DNA from: Jacaranda mimosifolia
Lineage: Eukaryota; Streptophyta; Magnoliopsida; Lamiales; Bignoniaceae
Assembly: GCA_018894105.1 (NCBI GenBank)
Contig: CM032131.1
Coordinates: 21,991,578 to 22,055,577 of the forward strand
Length of the DNA: 64,000 nt
Direction: 5' to 3'
Shown here: positions 13,005-25,680 of the stretch, piece by piece
Numbering within the stretch: the first letter of the stretch is position 1
How the letters are laid out: each line of letters starts with the position of its first letter
The notes under the pieces: generated by a model
Told to the model about the DNA's origin: nothing
The model's input: the letters and a program-made list of their open reading frames with translations, nothing else
Databases searched by the model: none
Made by a program: the position numbers and the translations under genes

Positions 13005-15474
13005 TCTATACTATTAAGTAAGAACTTAATTCAAATTTAAAAATATAATTTATTTTATTCATTAACAAGTAGATATTACTACTAGATTATAAAAAATTGA
13101 TAAAATCTTTTTTCTTTAATAGTTTAAGATAAAGTCACTACATCTCCATTTAAAATAAATAAATAAACAATAGCCTCAAAGATAAAGTCATTACTTTTTT
13201 AGTTAATTTGCACTAAATTTTTAAAATTTTATTTTTTTAATTAAATCAAAAAAAGTATTAGTAGTCAGTTGCTCTATTCATATTAGTTGAACACTTATCT
13301 GTTCCATATAAATATTTCTAAAGTTTCAAAATTATTTTCTTGGTTGAATAAATAATTCTTTAATTGATCTTTGATATCAGAAAAACGATTATCTATAGAA
13401 TTTTTTTTATCTCGCACTTAGAATATATCGAAGATTTCTTAATTTACAATTTTTTTAAAGATTTTTTTTAAGTTTTCTCTTAGCTTTAATAACTAAATTT
13501 AGTTATACCAAATTGTTTATGATGAAATCTTTTTGAAAAACATATTAATTTTACAACTAATTACAAGAGGCTATGTGTAAAATAAAGTACTAATAATCAA
13601 TTTAATGGTTTTGTTTATATATTGAAGTATCAAATTTAATTTCAAATATAAATAATTATTTTAAATAATATTCTAACTATTTATGTGGTCAACAAATCTA
13701 ATATAGTTAAATATGAAGTTGAGAATTTTCAACCAACAAAATGCAGTCTACTAAGATAACAATCAAGCAAAATTCATCATACAACATCAAATCTCTATCA
13801 AATAAAGATTTAATATTATCCTTTAATATTATGCATAATAATGAGATAATATTAAAAATATTCCAGTAGGTTAAGACTCTTATACCTCATACAACTATAT
13901 AAAGGTGCTATGTGATTCCATGCAAACATAACTCAAAGAAATAGAAGACATTCAAATTTTGAAAAGCTTTGCCTCGGTCTTTCAAATATGAAAGAAGGAG
14001 AAATCAATAAAATTTTCCATAATAAATTCATTTTCTGCTAGAATTTGGTATCTATAGAATTTTTTATTTCATATATATAATTAAACATAATTATCTTTTA
14101 TTAATTGTTGAAAACCTGATATTCTCTATGTTAATATGGCAGAGTATGGCAAATGAGCTGGGCACAGGAAATGGGTGAGCAAGAAAATTTGCAACAAAGA
14201 ATGATTCTTTTTTGACTTATTTGTATGGATTTAGGTGGTATTTTCTTCATGTTCATTTCGAGTATAAGATATATTGAATCATATAAATGTATGTCTTGCC
14301 CACCCCCACCCCCCACTAGAGTACTACTACAACCTTAATATTTTAAGGATCATGAGAAATATTGATCATTAATTTGTTTTACTTTTTCTATATGAATGAT
14401 CAGGATGTTTAGGCATGGATGATTTTTGATGGAACAGTAATAGAAATCATTATATTAATACGACGACGATAAGATCAAGTTGGGAAATGGAGGTAAATAA
14501 TATGTGGAAAAAAAATGTTATTTATTATTAGTCCACTTTCAACAATTATTTGGAATATAGAGAATTTTTTTATCATAATACAATTTTAGGTTGATGAGGT
14601 CTCAAAGCATATTGAAAGGTAATCAATTTCTGATGTAGAGTCTCATAAGTGACAAAGGGATTCAAAATAGAGATCAATCATGTCTTAATTTCTACTTTAG
14701 AAGAAAACTCATAGACTTATGTAATGTGATTTTTGTTTTTATTGATTGAGTATTTGTAAACTTGGAAAAATTAATATAATGTTACTTTTGTTCTATCAGT
14801 AATTCCTCAAAATGTGATTGAATTTTTGCTAGATTTAGTATTTCAAAACATGGTTTCTAAGTATCATGCTTTTGAGGAGCATTTTCTTCCGTTAATGTAG
14901 TGTTCCACTTGGCTTAGTCTTTTAAAACATGATATCAAAACTTTTGAGCTAATTGTATAAATTTTTGCAACTACTTATTTGGCCGGATAGCATTGCCCTT
15001 GCATTTATATGTCTAAGATTTGGTGTTCAAACCCAAAATAGTCCCAAATGTCTTCACCTTTTGTTTGAGTTTTTTTTTAAAAAAAAAATTATTGTGTAGT
15101 AAGTTTTTATATTATTAATGTTGTTTATCATTCTTTCATATCTTTGCAGGCATTATACTTTTTATTATTTTGTTCAATTTCTCTTAAATTGACTAAGTTG
15201 TCTTGGGTTATGGAAAAAATAAGAGTCTTTGTATTTTTACATCGTACTTTTTAAAATTGATAATAATGTGACGAGCTTAAGTTTTCATTGTTTTTTATTA
15301 ATATTAATACATATGATTTGGTGGGAAAAACTCTTTAATTTTTATATTGTTTATCTAATTTTTAAAAAAAATCATTTATTAAACTTACTTTTACATAAAA
15401 TAAAAATAATACTAATATATTATATTTTCAATAATAATTAACTCCATCCGTGCATAGCATGGGGTACATACTAG
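13005..15474 (+). mobile_element. Helitron-like non-autonomous element
   Basis: The 3' end shows the Helitron signature: a short imperfect hairpin (CCGTGC ATA GCATGG, 15,448-15,462, one G-T pair) followed after a short spacer by the terminal CTAG at 15,471-15,474 and then a T. The proposed 5' end starts TCTATACTATTA at 13,005 after an A, matching insertion between A and T. A second possible 5' end of the same sequence lies at 12,793. No Rep/helicase ORF is visible, so the element would be non-autonomous. The interior is AT-rich, with a TATA-like ATATAAAGG at about 13,898. Confidence 0.6.
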
Positions 15475-15521
15475 TATTTTAATATTTCAGAGAATCCAAA
15501 AGTCCATAATTAATGTTCAAT

Positions 15522-15782
15522 TAGGGTTTGTTTGCTTGCAGTGGTTGGATTAGATGTGATTGATAAGTTTATGATTTATCATCTAGAAAATATATCTTTA
15601 TCATCTAATATTTTGTTTGGATCATTAGTTCGGATATTCTAATTTTAATACAATCAGTTGTTCAAATGCATAAAATTGTAACTTATGATAAATATGAAAT
15701 GTCAAATTTATCCATCAACCTTTTTTAATAGTTCAAATATCTTCATTGAAAGGGTTTAAATATGTATGTAGTGACTAAGTCT

Positions 15783-15817
<35 letters not shown>

Positions 15818-16475
15818 TTTCAACCATTTATAATTTATTACTATTTAGAAAAGAGTTGACTTTTATTTTGAAAATAATAATAATTAACTTTCAAATTTTA
15901 TTATAAAATCTTACAATTATTTCACAAATTAAACTATTAATATTTTATATGCTTATGGATACAAATTTATAATTTAAAAATATATATATTTATATTAAGT
16001 GCATATCTATATTTAAAATAATATTATTCATTTTTCAATTTACAGGAAAAAATTTAGTCGTGAAATCTTATTATTATGGAAGAAATAATTTTTATATAAT
16101 TTTTTTGTATTTTTTAGATATATATTTTATAAAGATAATATAAAAATAAGTTTGATTATGGACATAATTTAGTGTTTTTATAAAAACTTAGTTATATAAA
16201 TCAAGTTTTAGTGATATATATTTGTTAATTAATTATATATAACAATGTATAAATATATAAATATAAAAACATTGGTGTGTAAAGATTGTGCAGGGATAAT
16301 TTTGTCATCTAATATGTCAATCCTAATGCTTCTAATCTTAGAATTATTAATCAAGTAAAATGGATGGGATACATAATCCCAGCAGTTTATGATAAAATAC
16401 TGGGTTTTTTATTAATCATGAGCTTCAAATATGTCAACCAAACATTCAATATGCTAGTTGGGTTGGATTTTTAAG
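15522..16475 (+). mobile_element. Tourist-like repeat family, copy A
   Basis: Starts with TAGGGTTTGTTTGCTTGC and carries no ORF. Its interior matches the reverse complement of 24,978-25,680 (copy B) over most of its length, and its right part matches 26,420-26,510 (copy C). A pure (TA)n run sits at about 15,789-15,814. The right border is approximate. The terminal GGG-TTGTTTGCTTGC resembles PIF/Harbinger (Tourist) termini; this is inferred from motif only. Confidence 0.55.
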
Positions 16476-16674
16476 TTATCTCATAATTATTTATCATGTG
16501 ATAATTTATGTGATTTTTTTATCATTGTGGCATGGTTTTGTTTGCATTATTATTTTTATGTAGGTTTACATGATTGTTGGTTGCTGTGTTTAGTTCAACA
16601 CTAAAGCATCTTGATTATACATATTAAATTACCCTTCTGTCCGTTACTCAAATATAAAAAATCCCTCATTTGTC

Positions 16675-16679
<5 letters not shown>

Positions 16680-16735
<56 letters not shown>
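16680..16735 (+). repeat. (AAT)n microsatellite
   Basis: About 18 uninterrupted AAT/ATA units. They end in TAA directly before the GGGCTCG terminus of a truncated Tourist-like copy, as expected if that element inserted at a TAA target. Confidence 0.9.
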
Positions 16736-17025
16736 GGGCTCGTTTGCTTGCTAGGATTGTGTAGGATAGATGTATAATCTAATGTAATTAATTGTTTGGT
16801 GAACTTTAATATGTCCAAGCGAGAGGCGACGATCAATGAATTGGTGAACATGTTTGTGACCGTCGAGGCGATAATAAGAAGGGCTCGTTTGCTTGCTAGG
16901 ATTGTGTAGGATAGATGTATAATCTAATGTAATTAATTGTTTGGTGAACTTTAATATGTCCAAGCGAGAGGTGACGATCAATGAATTGGTGAGCATGTTT
17001 GTGACCGTCGAGGCAACTATGAAAA
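16736..17025 (+). repeat. 145-bp tandem duplication of a MITE end fused to copia gag
   Basis: Units 16,736-16,880 and 16,881-17,025 both begin GGGCTCGTTTGCTTGCTAGG. Each contains about 70 bp of a Tourist-like terminus (reverse complement of the right end of copy C) joined to the start of a copia gag coding segment reading roughly MSKREVTINELV. They differ at a few positions only. The second unit continues into the rest of the copia coding region. Confidence 0.85.
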
Positions 17026-20000
17026 AGGAAAAACCTCTTATGCTTGATCCCTCCTCAAAGTCGAAGGGCCCTAGGGATAAGAGGAAGAAATGTTCTTCCT
17101 CCAAAGGGAAACAACCCTTGAGAGGTTCGGGGGGAGTAAAGAAGAAGAAAGAGAATAAAACCAATGCGAGTTGTTTCCATTGTGGTGAAAAGGGGCATTG
17201 GAGAAGGAATTTCAAAGCTTACCTTGCAACTCTTGAGAAGGATATATACTTTATTAAAGTGCACTTGACGACTAATTCTTCCTCATGGGTATTTGATACT
17301 GCATGTGGTTCTCACTTATGTAATTCATTACATGGTATGGAAAGAAGAAAGAGTCTTTGTGAAAAGGATATGATCCTCTACCTCGGCAATGGAGCAAGAG
17401 TTGTCGCCATGGTCCAAAGTGTAATCAAGTTAGACTTAGGGAATGCTTGCATTGTACTTGATTTGATTTATTATGTACCAAACCTTGTGAAAAATATTAT
17501 TTCTATTCTCATTCTTGATAATGAAGGATTTGATTTTTCTATATCGAATGGGATGTTGAAGGCATTAAAGAATGGTTCTTTAATTGTACAAGGTACATTA
17601 TATAACGGATTGTACATACTTGATTCCCAACCTTCACTTATGCACATTCAATCAAGTAAAAGGAAATTAGATAACTAAGAAGATGCCATAATTTAGCATG
17701 CTAGACTTGGACATATTTATAAAAGTAGGATGAATAAGTTAGAAGCTCTCAAAGCACTAAATGTTAGTGGCATTAAGGACCTTCCTACTTGTGAATCTTA
17801 TTTAAAGGGAAAAATGACAAAGGCTCTTTTTGTAGGACAAACAGAGCACACCACAAGTCATTTGAATTTGATCCATACGGATGTTTGTGGCCTACTAAGA
17901 GTTAGTGCGAAGTAGGGTATTCATATTTCATCACCTTCACTGATGATTATAGTTGGTTCGGACATGTGTATCTTATAAAGTACAAGTCTAAAGCCTTTGA
18001 AAAGTTCAAAGAGTATAAGAATGAAGTAGAAAACAAAAGACACTTAGTATTAAAGCTCTTTAATCGGATCGAATGGGAGAATACTTAAGTACCTAATTCT
18101 TGGGTTATCTAAAAGAGAATGGAATTCTCTCTCAATGGACTCCACCCGGCATACCCCAACATAATGAAGTAGCTGGGAGGAGAAACCTTACCTTGTTAGA
18201 CATGGTACGTTCCATGATGAGCTTTTCCGATGTGTGCATATCCTTTTGGGGATATGCATTAGAAACGGCGGCTAGGCTACTAAACTTTGTGCCCTCAAAG
18301 TCAGTGCCAAAAACACCGCATGAGATGTGGTATGGTAAAGCACCCTCTTACCATTACCTTACAGTTTAGGGGTCTCCCACTTACGTGAAGTGTTTAGTGG
18401 GAGACAAGTTGGATAATAGATCCACCTTGTGCAAGTTTGTGGAATACCCAAGAAAGTCTTTGGGTTATTACTATTATGATCCCTTGGAAGAAAAGGTATT
18501 TGTCTCGAGGAACACTCTCTTTTTGGAAAAAGAATTTTTATTAGATAGAAATGGCGTTGTCGTTGAACTTGATGAAGTTCAAAATGATCAACAAATTCCA
18601 CAAATGGTGGAAACAAATGAGCAACAAGAGCCTTGCACACAATTTCTAAGAAGGTCGGATCGAATCAAGAAGCAACTCAAAAGGTTTGGATTTCTTCATG
18701 AAATGGGACAATCAAATAGTGAGCCGAAGACCTATGAGAAAGCTATGTTGGACATAGACTCAGGACATTGGCTTGACGCCATGAAATCCTAAATGGACTC
18801 TATGTACTCTAACAAAGTATAGACTTTGGTAGATCCACCAAAGGGAATATTCCCGTTGGTTGCAAGTGGATCTATAAGCGAAAGCTATGGGTCGATGGAG
18901 AGGTTATGACCTTTAAGGCGCGACTAGTGGCAAAAGGTTACACTCAAAGATCCGGTATCAATTTTGAGGAAACCTTTTCACCAATCGTAATACCTAAGTT
19001 TATTCAGATTTTACTTGCCATATCCGCATATTATGACTATGAGATATGACAAATGGATGTGAAAACCACTTTCCTCGATGGAAACATTGAAGAAGAAATT
19101 TACATGGAGCAACCACAAAGTTTTACATCCAAGGGGAGTGAGCAAAAAGTTTGCAAACTCCAGAAATTCATTTATGGACTCAAACAGGCATCCCGAAGTT
19201 GGAACATACATTTTGACAAGACAGTCAAATCGTTTGGCTTTGTCAAAAATGTGTATGAATCTTGTGTGTATAAGAAGGCTAGTGGAAGTGGCATACAGTT
19301 TATTGTGCTTTATGTCGATGTCATTCTTCTCATTGGGAATGAGATAGAAATGTTAGAATGTACTAAAGCGTGATTATCTACTCAATTCTCCATGAAAATT
19401 TTGGGAGAAGCATCCTACATATTAGGAATACGTATCAATTGAGATGGATCGAGGATAATGTTGGGGCTTTCCCAAATCCCGTACATTAACAAGATACTAA
19501 AGAGGTTTAGTATGTAATAATCAAAGAAGGGATTCCTCCCTTTGGGACATTGCATTTGTCTCTCCAAGTCTATGGCCTCTAAGACTGACGATGACAAATA
19601 AAGAATGTCCCACATCCCTTATGCATCGCTATAGGGAGAATAATGTATGCCATTCAATGTATGAGACCGGATGTGGCACATGCTCTAAGTGTTACGAGTT
19701 ATTTTCAATCCAACCCTGGTGCATATCACTGGATGACCGTTAAAACAATCCTTAAGTACTTGAGAAGGACTAAGGAGTTGTTTTTGGTATACGGCAATGG
19801 AGAATTGAAACTTGAGGAGTTTTCGGATTCTAGTTTTCGATCCAATATAGATGACCTAAAATCCACTTTTTTATTTATATTTTGCCTAAATGGTGGAACA
19901 GTGAGTTGGAAAAGTTCCAAACAAGATACCACAACTGATTCTACTATCAAGGCAGAATATATTGTGGCTTCGAAAGCTGCAAAGAAATGTATTTAGATGA

Positions 20001-20290
20001 AAAACTTCATCTAAGAGTTGGATGTAGTGCCTAGCATTGCTGAGCCAGTCGTTGTCTTCTATGACAACAATGGGACGGTAGCACAAGCTAAAGAGCCAAA
20101 ATCTCATCAGCGGTCTAAGCACATTTTGAAGCGATATCGTTTGATCCGAGAAATCATTAATAGAGGCAACATCCGAGTAGAGATAGTTGCCTTGGAAGAG
20201 AATATAACAGATCCACTGACTAAACCCCTATCGCAAAAAGTCTTTGAAGGACATATTGAGAATATGGATCTTAAGACTATGGAGAATTAA
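16941..20290 (+). pseudogene. Ty1/copia gag-pol, degenerate
   Basis: Recognisable in order: gag with a zinc knuckle (CFHCGEKGHW, near 17,173); protease with FDTACGSHL, where the usual active-site glycine is replaced; pre-integrase and integrase segments (HARLGH near 17,697, then HTDVCG near 17,873); reverse transcriptase (MDVKTTFLDG near 19,053); and RNase H (SWKSSKQD near 19,905) ending at 20,290. The reading frame is broken by many stops and frameshifts. The reverse transcriptase motif reads YVDV rather than YVDD, so a catalytic aspartate is lost. The 5' LTR is missing, since the left end is fused to a MITE terminus. It cannot be autonomous. Confidence 0.9.
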
Positions 20291-20310
20291 CTTTAGGGCA
20301 AGTGGGAGAT

Positions 20311-22500
20311 TGTTGGAATAGTGCCCTGCAAACCAATTAGATTTACGTTGTAAACTATTTCACTTGTGATACAATCTTGGTTGAATGATATTCTTTAAAT
20401 GGCCACCTTCATCTTATGCATATATTTACTTCACTGGTGTTTGGTTTAAGCCCTTAGGTCACACAAGACTATGGGACTTGGTCATGCACTAGGTGATGAT
20501 CATGAAATAAGTCTTACATGGTCCTGATCTTAAAACTTCCAAGTCGTAGGATCTTATGAAACCAAGGGCATTTAAGATTTGGATATACTTGCACTAACGA
20601 GGTACTAATCCAAGGAGTTGGATATTGCTCCGTTTCATGAGCAATGCCATATAAGATATGCATGCATGTTAATGGGTGCTTGTTGGAGAACAAGACACCG
20701 AAGACCCATTTGGAGAATCCACCAGATAGCCTTAATGGCAAGTTCTATATTTTAATCTAGTACATATAACCTGAGGATCCATTGTAACATTATGTTTAGG
20801 TCCTCATACTTTGACTCTTCCCTAGCCACGTAGCGAGTTGTTTGGGTGGAAATTGGGTATGAGCTGCTTAGACATGGAGGTTTATGAGATCCAAAAGGGG
20901 ATCCAACTTCTCATCATTGTGAAGGGCAAGTACATCTCACATGTATACTATAATGATTGATTCCATGAAATCATTGCATAAGTTAGTATGATAATTTAGA
21001 AAATGAGTTTTCCAAAGATGAGATCATAAAGAAAATCGAACATTGAGAATAGAGACATAGTATCGAGGCTATTAGGGAGCCGACAAATATCTTGCCTTAG
21101 GCCTCTTTTGGGAAATAGGAGATGGAAGGACAATATTTACATGGCACGCGTAGAGCTAGAATGGTTCTCCAAAAGCATTCATTTTGGTCAACTAGTTGGG
21201 CTCCATGGGCTTAAGGTTGGACATCGATCATAGAGATGGGGAACTCTTCAATTAATAGAGATTAATTTAATTGAGTCGATTAGTTTAAAAGAGTTTAAAC
21301 TAAAGTGAATATTTGATAAAAGTCACAAAGAGTTGTGAACCCATATCCAATGAATGGTAGAATCTAATGAGTCACACACAAAACCAATTGCATATCCTAG
21401 CTGATGAAGGAGAATTTTCTAAGAGTTAGAAATATGCTCTCATGATTGATTTGGAGGTGACCGATTGACACAAATGCTATGGTCATTTTTTGCTTGATCA
21501 ATTTAATTGTTGAATTGATCTAATTAATTTAAGGAGTTAAATTAAGACCAATAATTAAGGAGTTAATTATTTGGTGCCACATGACTATCAATTAGTCAAG
21601 TTAACTTAAAGGTTTAAGTTAACAATTGCTAGCTAAAGGAGTTTAGCTAATTGATTTAAAGAGTTAAGTCAAGGTGATTAATTAAATTAAAGGAGTTTAA
21701 TTTAATTAAAATGGAGAATTAATTTGGAGGAAAAATTCAAATGAAATGTTCATTTGGTGTGGCGTTAGAATTTATTTAGATGACATTTCATAAGATGAAA
21801 TGAAAATTCCAAATGAAATTCAAAATGCACACATACTTCATATTCATGCCAACTTGCAATGCAAGTGGGCGGTCCCCCCCCCCCCACCGCCTTGAGGAAG
21901 TTGTGATGCCACTTTGGCATCAAACCATCCTCCCTTTATATATAGATATAGAGAGGGGTGGCCATAATGAGTTGCAAGACATCACATTCCATGTGAATTA
22001 GATTCTCTCAAAATTTCCCTCAATTTTTCAAGTGTTGCATCATGTGTTGAAGCTTTACTTCTCTTCTTCTCCCACTTCCAATTCGAGCCTTCATCCTTGC
22101 ATGTTCTTCTCTTTATTCTCCAGCTGATATTGAGGAGAATTGGTATTGCATTGGTGTGTGGATCTTAATGTTAGAGGCAAGACAATTGGATTCATGTGCC
22201 TTTTGGAGATCCTATTTCTGAAAGTAACTTTTGAGCAACCTTTGGAGGTCTTGAAGAGTTCTAATTGAGCTAAATTTGGATTAAAGATAAATCAAGGAGT
22301 TTTTGATATTTTGGTGCAAGTTTCACTCAAATCGGAGTTCATTTGCCTAGTCAAAAGTTGATCAAAATTCGCTGTGCCACTGGAAGATAATTTTTGAGTG
22401 TCAAAGGGTTTCTTCTTGATTCCTTGGTTTTTGAGCAAAACAAGGTAATTCTCTATCTAAATCTAAATCAATGACATGTTTAGATCCTTATTATCATGTG
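20311..22500 (+). repeat. 3' LTR of the copia element (right end approximate)
   Basis: Follows a purine-rich polypurine tract (about 20,292-20,310, AGGGCAAGTGGGAGAT) and opens with TGTTGGAATAGTGCC, typical of copia LTRs. The right end is uncertain: with no 5' LTR for comparison it is placed between about 22,450 and 22,556. It contains a C12 run at 21,874-21,885, the stem-loop array at 21,251-21,709 and a TATATATAG motif near 21,938. Confidence 0.65.
21251..21709 (+). repeat. Array of stem-loops sharing a GGAG/AGAG loop
   Basis: Perfect or near-perfect short palindromes lie at 21,281-21,302 (loop AGAG, 9-bp stem), 21,524-21,545 (GGAG, 9), 21,551-21,570 (GGAG, 8), 21,600-21,623 (11-bp stem, two-base GG centre), 21,630-21,649 (GGAG, 8), 21,651-21,672 (AGAG, one mismatch) and 21,678-21,709 (GGAG, 14). 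A weaker one lies at 21,251-21,266. The stem sequences are not copies of each other, yet the central four bases are nearly constant. All lie in the copia 3' LTR. Confidence 0.85.
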
Positions 22501-22556
22501 CAGCCTAGTTAATTTCCATTTTTAAAGTTTTGGTTATTAGATCCTAGTGCTATATG

Positions 22557-24972
22557 TGACTTCAGCGCCTCATCGAGGGCAATCCCTAAACTGAGGTGCC
22601 ATTAGTTCATACTTAAATCATAATATAAGAGATGATCAAAAGGCCCACAATATAACACATCTCAAAAGATAGTAGCAAAATTCTAAACCCAATAGAACAC
22701 CACGAGAGTGTAATATATACATATCAAAATCTTCTAGTTAACATTCCGACATATCAACCGTTCTCAAACTTTAAAGCTACGATTAGGTACATTCTATATG
22801 TACTTGCATAACACCTAATCTATTACAAAATAGTTCATTTGGGCAAGCCACAAACCCTCAGTCTTTTTTCATACCTATTTGGGAAGGGAATAAAGGATAA
22901 CAAAGAGGGGTAAGTCCTAAAGACTTAGTGAGGGAAACATGACAAGCAGTCAAAGAAAAAATGTTGAGGGAGCAACAATATGAACAGATTTATCATCAGC
23001 AAGATTTTACAATTTGAAACAAGATTATCTTAGAGCATTAATGATATCAAATTCAGCAAACAGAAACATCTCTGTCCTTATTGCTTCCAGAATGGAATAC
23101 AAATAGAATCAAACAGCAACCCATAGTATAATATTCATAACAGATTTTTCCTTATTCCTCCGTTAACCCAAGCATAACAGCTTAGTACGATCCATTAATC
23201 CAAGCATGACAGCTCGGTACGATATATTTTCCCAAGCATTCCGCTTGGTAGTTAGGCACTCAGCTCGATCCATTATCCTTATATATCGATACAATCAAAT
23301 AACAAATGCTGACGAGTCCAAACAAACGATATGAAGGACAATTCAATTAGGAGAGCACAACATGATTTGGTCGACAAGACACCAAATCAATATAGTGAAG
23401 GGAAAAATTGGCAAGGTTGTAGGGCATACGAGACAATTAACAAATTTGACAATAAGAGTTTTGGGCATCATAACAAATACAATCAATTTCACAGATAAAC
23501 GATCAAGGAATTCATCAATCAAGGATTTCAAATAATCAAAGAACATTCACTTCCCAGAAGAAAAATAAGCTTAACCCTCACATTAATGGCCATAGAAATG
23601 CTATTCCGGTCTACTGTCTGGCGGGGTCCGACTCCTCGTCACCTAATCAAAAGAATGGACTTATCGTCAAAACACTCGTTTTGATCCTATAACAATAATT
23701 AAACTAATAATATCCTAGTATCGGTTGTTTTACAGTTAATATTATATTTTAAGGTTCGATTCCGTTAATACCATAATACTTACGACGATCATATTTGCTC
23801 CGATTAATGTATCAATTCAGATATTTATTTATAATTATCCTTACAACGTTATACAAAGTCAATTATAATGGTTAAACTGTTATTAATAAGCTAATTTGTC
23901 ACTTTAGGTCTCGAATACATAAATTTAGGGTTTTAATCACCTAATTTAACATAATTAACCAATATTTACATATTATATAACAAATTCGGGTCCACTAAGA
24001 TTTATATATATTCATGCATACATTTCACTTCTCGATCCAATTCATATTCTTTCATGTACCACAAAATACAAGGGCAAAATTAATCAAGAACAACACGAAG
24101 GTATTAATCCCATTTTCAACTATTTATACAAAATCTTGATATCATGGCACAATCGCTACAAACCAACACCACTCATGAGACCACCGCTACAAGACGAAGA
24201 AACTAACTTAGAGCCGCCACAGCCGGAGTTGCTCACCACCACCATTGTTAAACTCATCTCAACATTGTCGGTCTAATGCCCAAGCTAATTTTAAGTCGAG
24301 CCATCGAATTCACCCTCAATTGAAGCTCTAAACACCTAACACCACCACCTCCGCCACCGCGGTTTCCCCTTAATTCCACCGTCGCTGGAGGAAGAATTCA
24401 GAAACTGAGGGTACCTAGTCGCTCTATGAGTTAAAAGCTACCAAACCCACTACGAATCTTGTGCTCCCACCATCATTTGACGTCGCGCCCGCCACCCACC
24501 GTTGCGATCCATTTTCTTGCCCAAATTCTGGCTGTTCCACCAGTTGTTTTTTAGAAAAGTTGGCATCAATGAAGTCCCTGAGCTGAGAGGAAGAGATTGG
24601 TAAGTATTTTACTAGGCTTTGCCGGCGTCGGGGATGAGTTTGCTAGAGAAGGAAACGGGGGTTGCATGCAAGAATTTGAAAGAATTGGGGGGGGTTTGCT
24701 ATTTAAGGAACAAGTTTTAGGTATTACGGATTGACCCCCAAAAATTTATTTCAATTTTCAATCGAGTCCCCTATATATTGAGTGCCTTACATTAGCCCAG
24801 TTGACCAGAAATAGTTCCATTTTGACCCCCACAATTTTCAATTGCTCTTCGATTAAGTCTTTTCCTATTTACATTTTAAACTCTTTCTTTTTTTTTTGAA
24901 AAACATATGATAAAAATTATAAAAATAATGATAAACAAAATTCTACCAATATATATTTTTAGGGGTTTTACA
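22557..24972 (-). repeat. Probable solo LTR of a Ty3/gypsy element (minus strand)
   Basis: On the minus strand the block opens TGTAAAACCCC at 24,972, a common start of plant gypsy LTRs. It then shows an AT-rich U3, a TTAAATAG promoter-like motif near 24,703, a GC-rich leader-like part (24,180-24,600) and a long tail ending near GCGCTGAAGTCA at 22,557. No gag or pol lies beside it. The flanking five bases do not match, so the borders or the solo-LTR reading may be wrong. No gene is supported in this interval. Confidence 0.4.
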
Positions 24973-24977
24973 TCCAT

Positions 24978-25680
24978 GATTAATAAAAAACCCAGTATTT
25001 TATCCTAAAGTGTTAGGATTATGTATCTCACCATTCTTGGTGTGATTAATAATGCTAGGATTAGAAACATTGAGATTAGTATACCAAATGATGAAATTAT
25101 CCCCGCATATAAACTAGACTTAATTAACAAATATGTATATATCACTAAAACTTGATTTATAGAACCAAGTTTTTAACAAAATTCTAAATTATTTGCGCAA
25201 TTAAATTTATTTTTATAATATCCTTTTATACAATATTTATCTAAAACATTTAAATTTTTTATATGAAAATTATTTCTTCTATGATAATAAGATTTCAAAA
25301 GTAAACCTTTTTTTTTTTTTTTGTAAGTTGAAAAATAAATACTATTTTTTCAAATATAAATTTACGCTTAAAGTGAATTTATTTTGTAAATTACAAACTA
25401 ATTCCCACCAACATATTAAACATAAAATAGTTTAATTTGTGAAATAAGTCAATAGTTTTATGAAATTTGAAAATAAATTATTTTTTCAAAATAAAAATAA
25501 ACTCTTTTTCAGGTAATAATATTTGAGGAAAAGGTTTAAAAATAGAGACTTACTCACTACAATACTATATATATTTAAACCTTTTTAATGAAAACAATTC
25601 AATTATTAAAATAAGATTGAGGATGAAATTGATATTTCATACTTATCATAAGTTACAATTTTAATCATCCAAACAACTGT
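24978..25680 (-). mobile_element. Tourist-like repeat family, copy B (inverted relative to A)
   Basis: The reverse complement aligns by eye with about 15,650-16,430 of copy A: the phrases around GGGTTTTTTATTAATCATG, GATTTATAGAACC/ATAAATCAAG and AACTTATGATAA..ATGAAAT occur in the same order. Copy B is truncated on both sides, by the probable solo LTR on the left and by copy C on the right. No ORF. Confidence 0.65.

Noticed and set aside
14950..15090. Possible second SINE (GGTGTTCAAACCC with a following A run) inside the Helitron-like element
   Set aside because: Only a box-B-like phrase; no clear box A, borders or target duplication.
16751..17215. 154-residue minus-strand ORF across the duplicated MITE/gag junction
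   Set aside because: Antisense to copia gag and built from the duplicated unit.
22515..22519. TCCAT as target duplication partner of TCCAT at 24,973-24,977
   Set aside because: The base following it does not start a TG LTR end; the match is likely chance.
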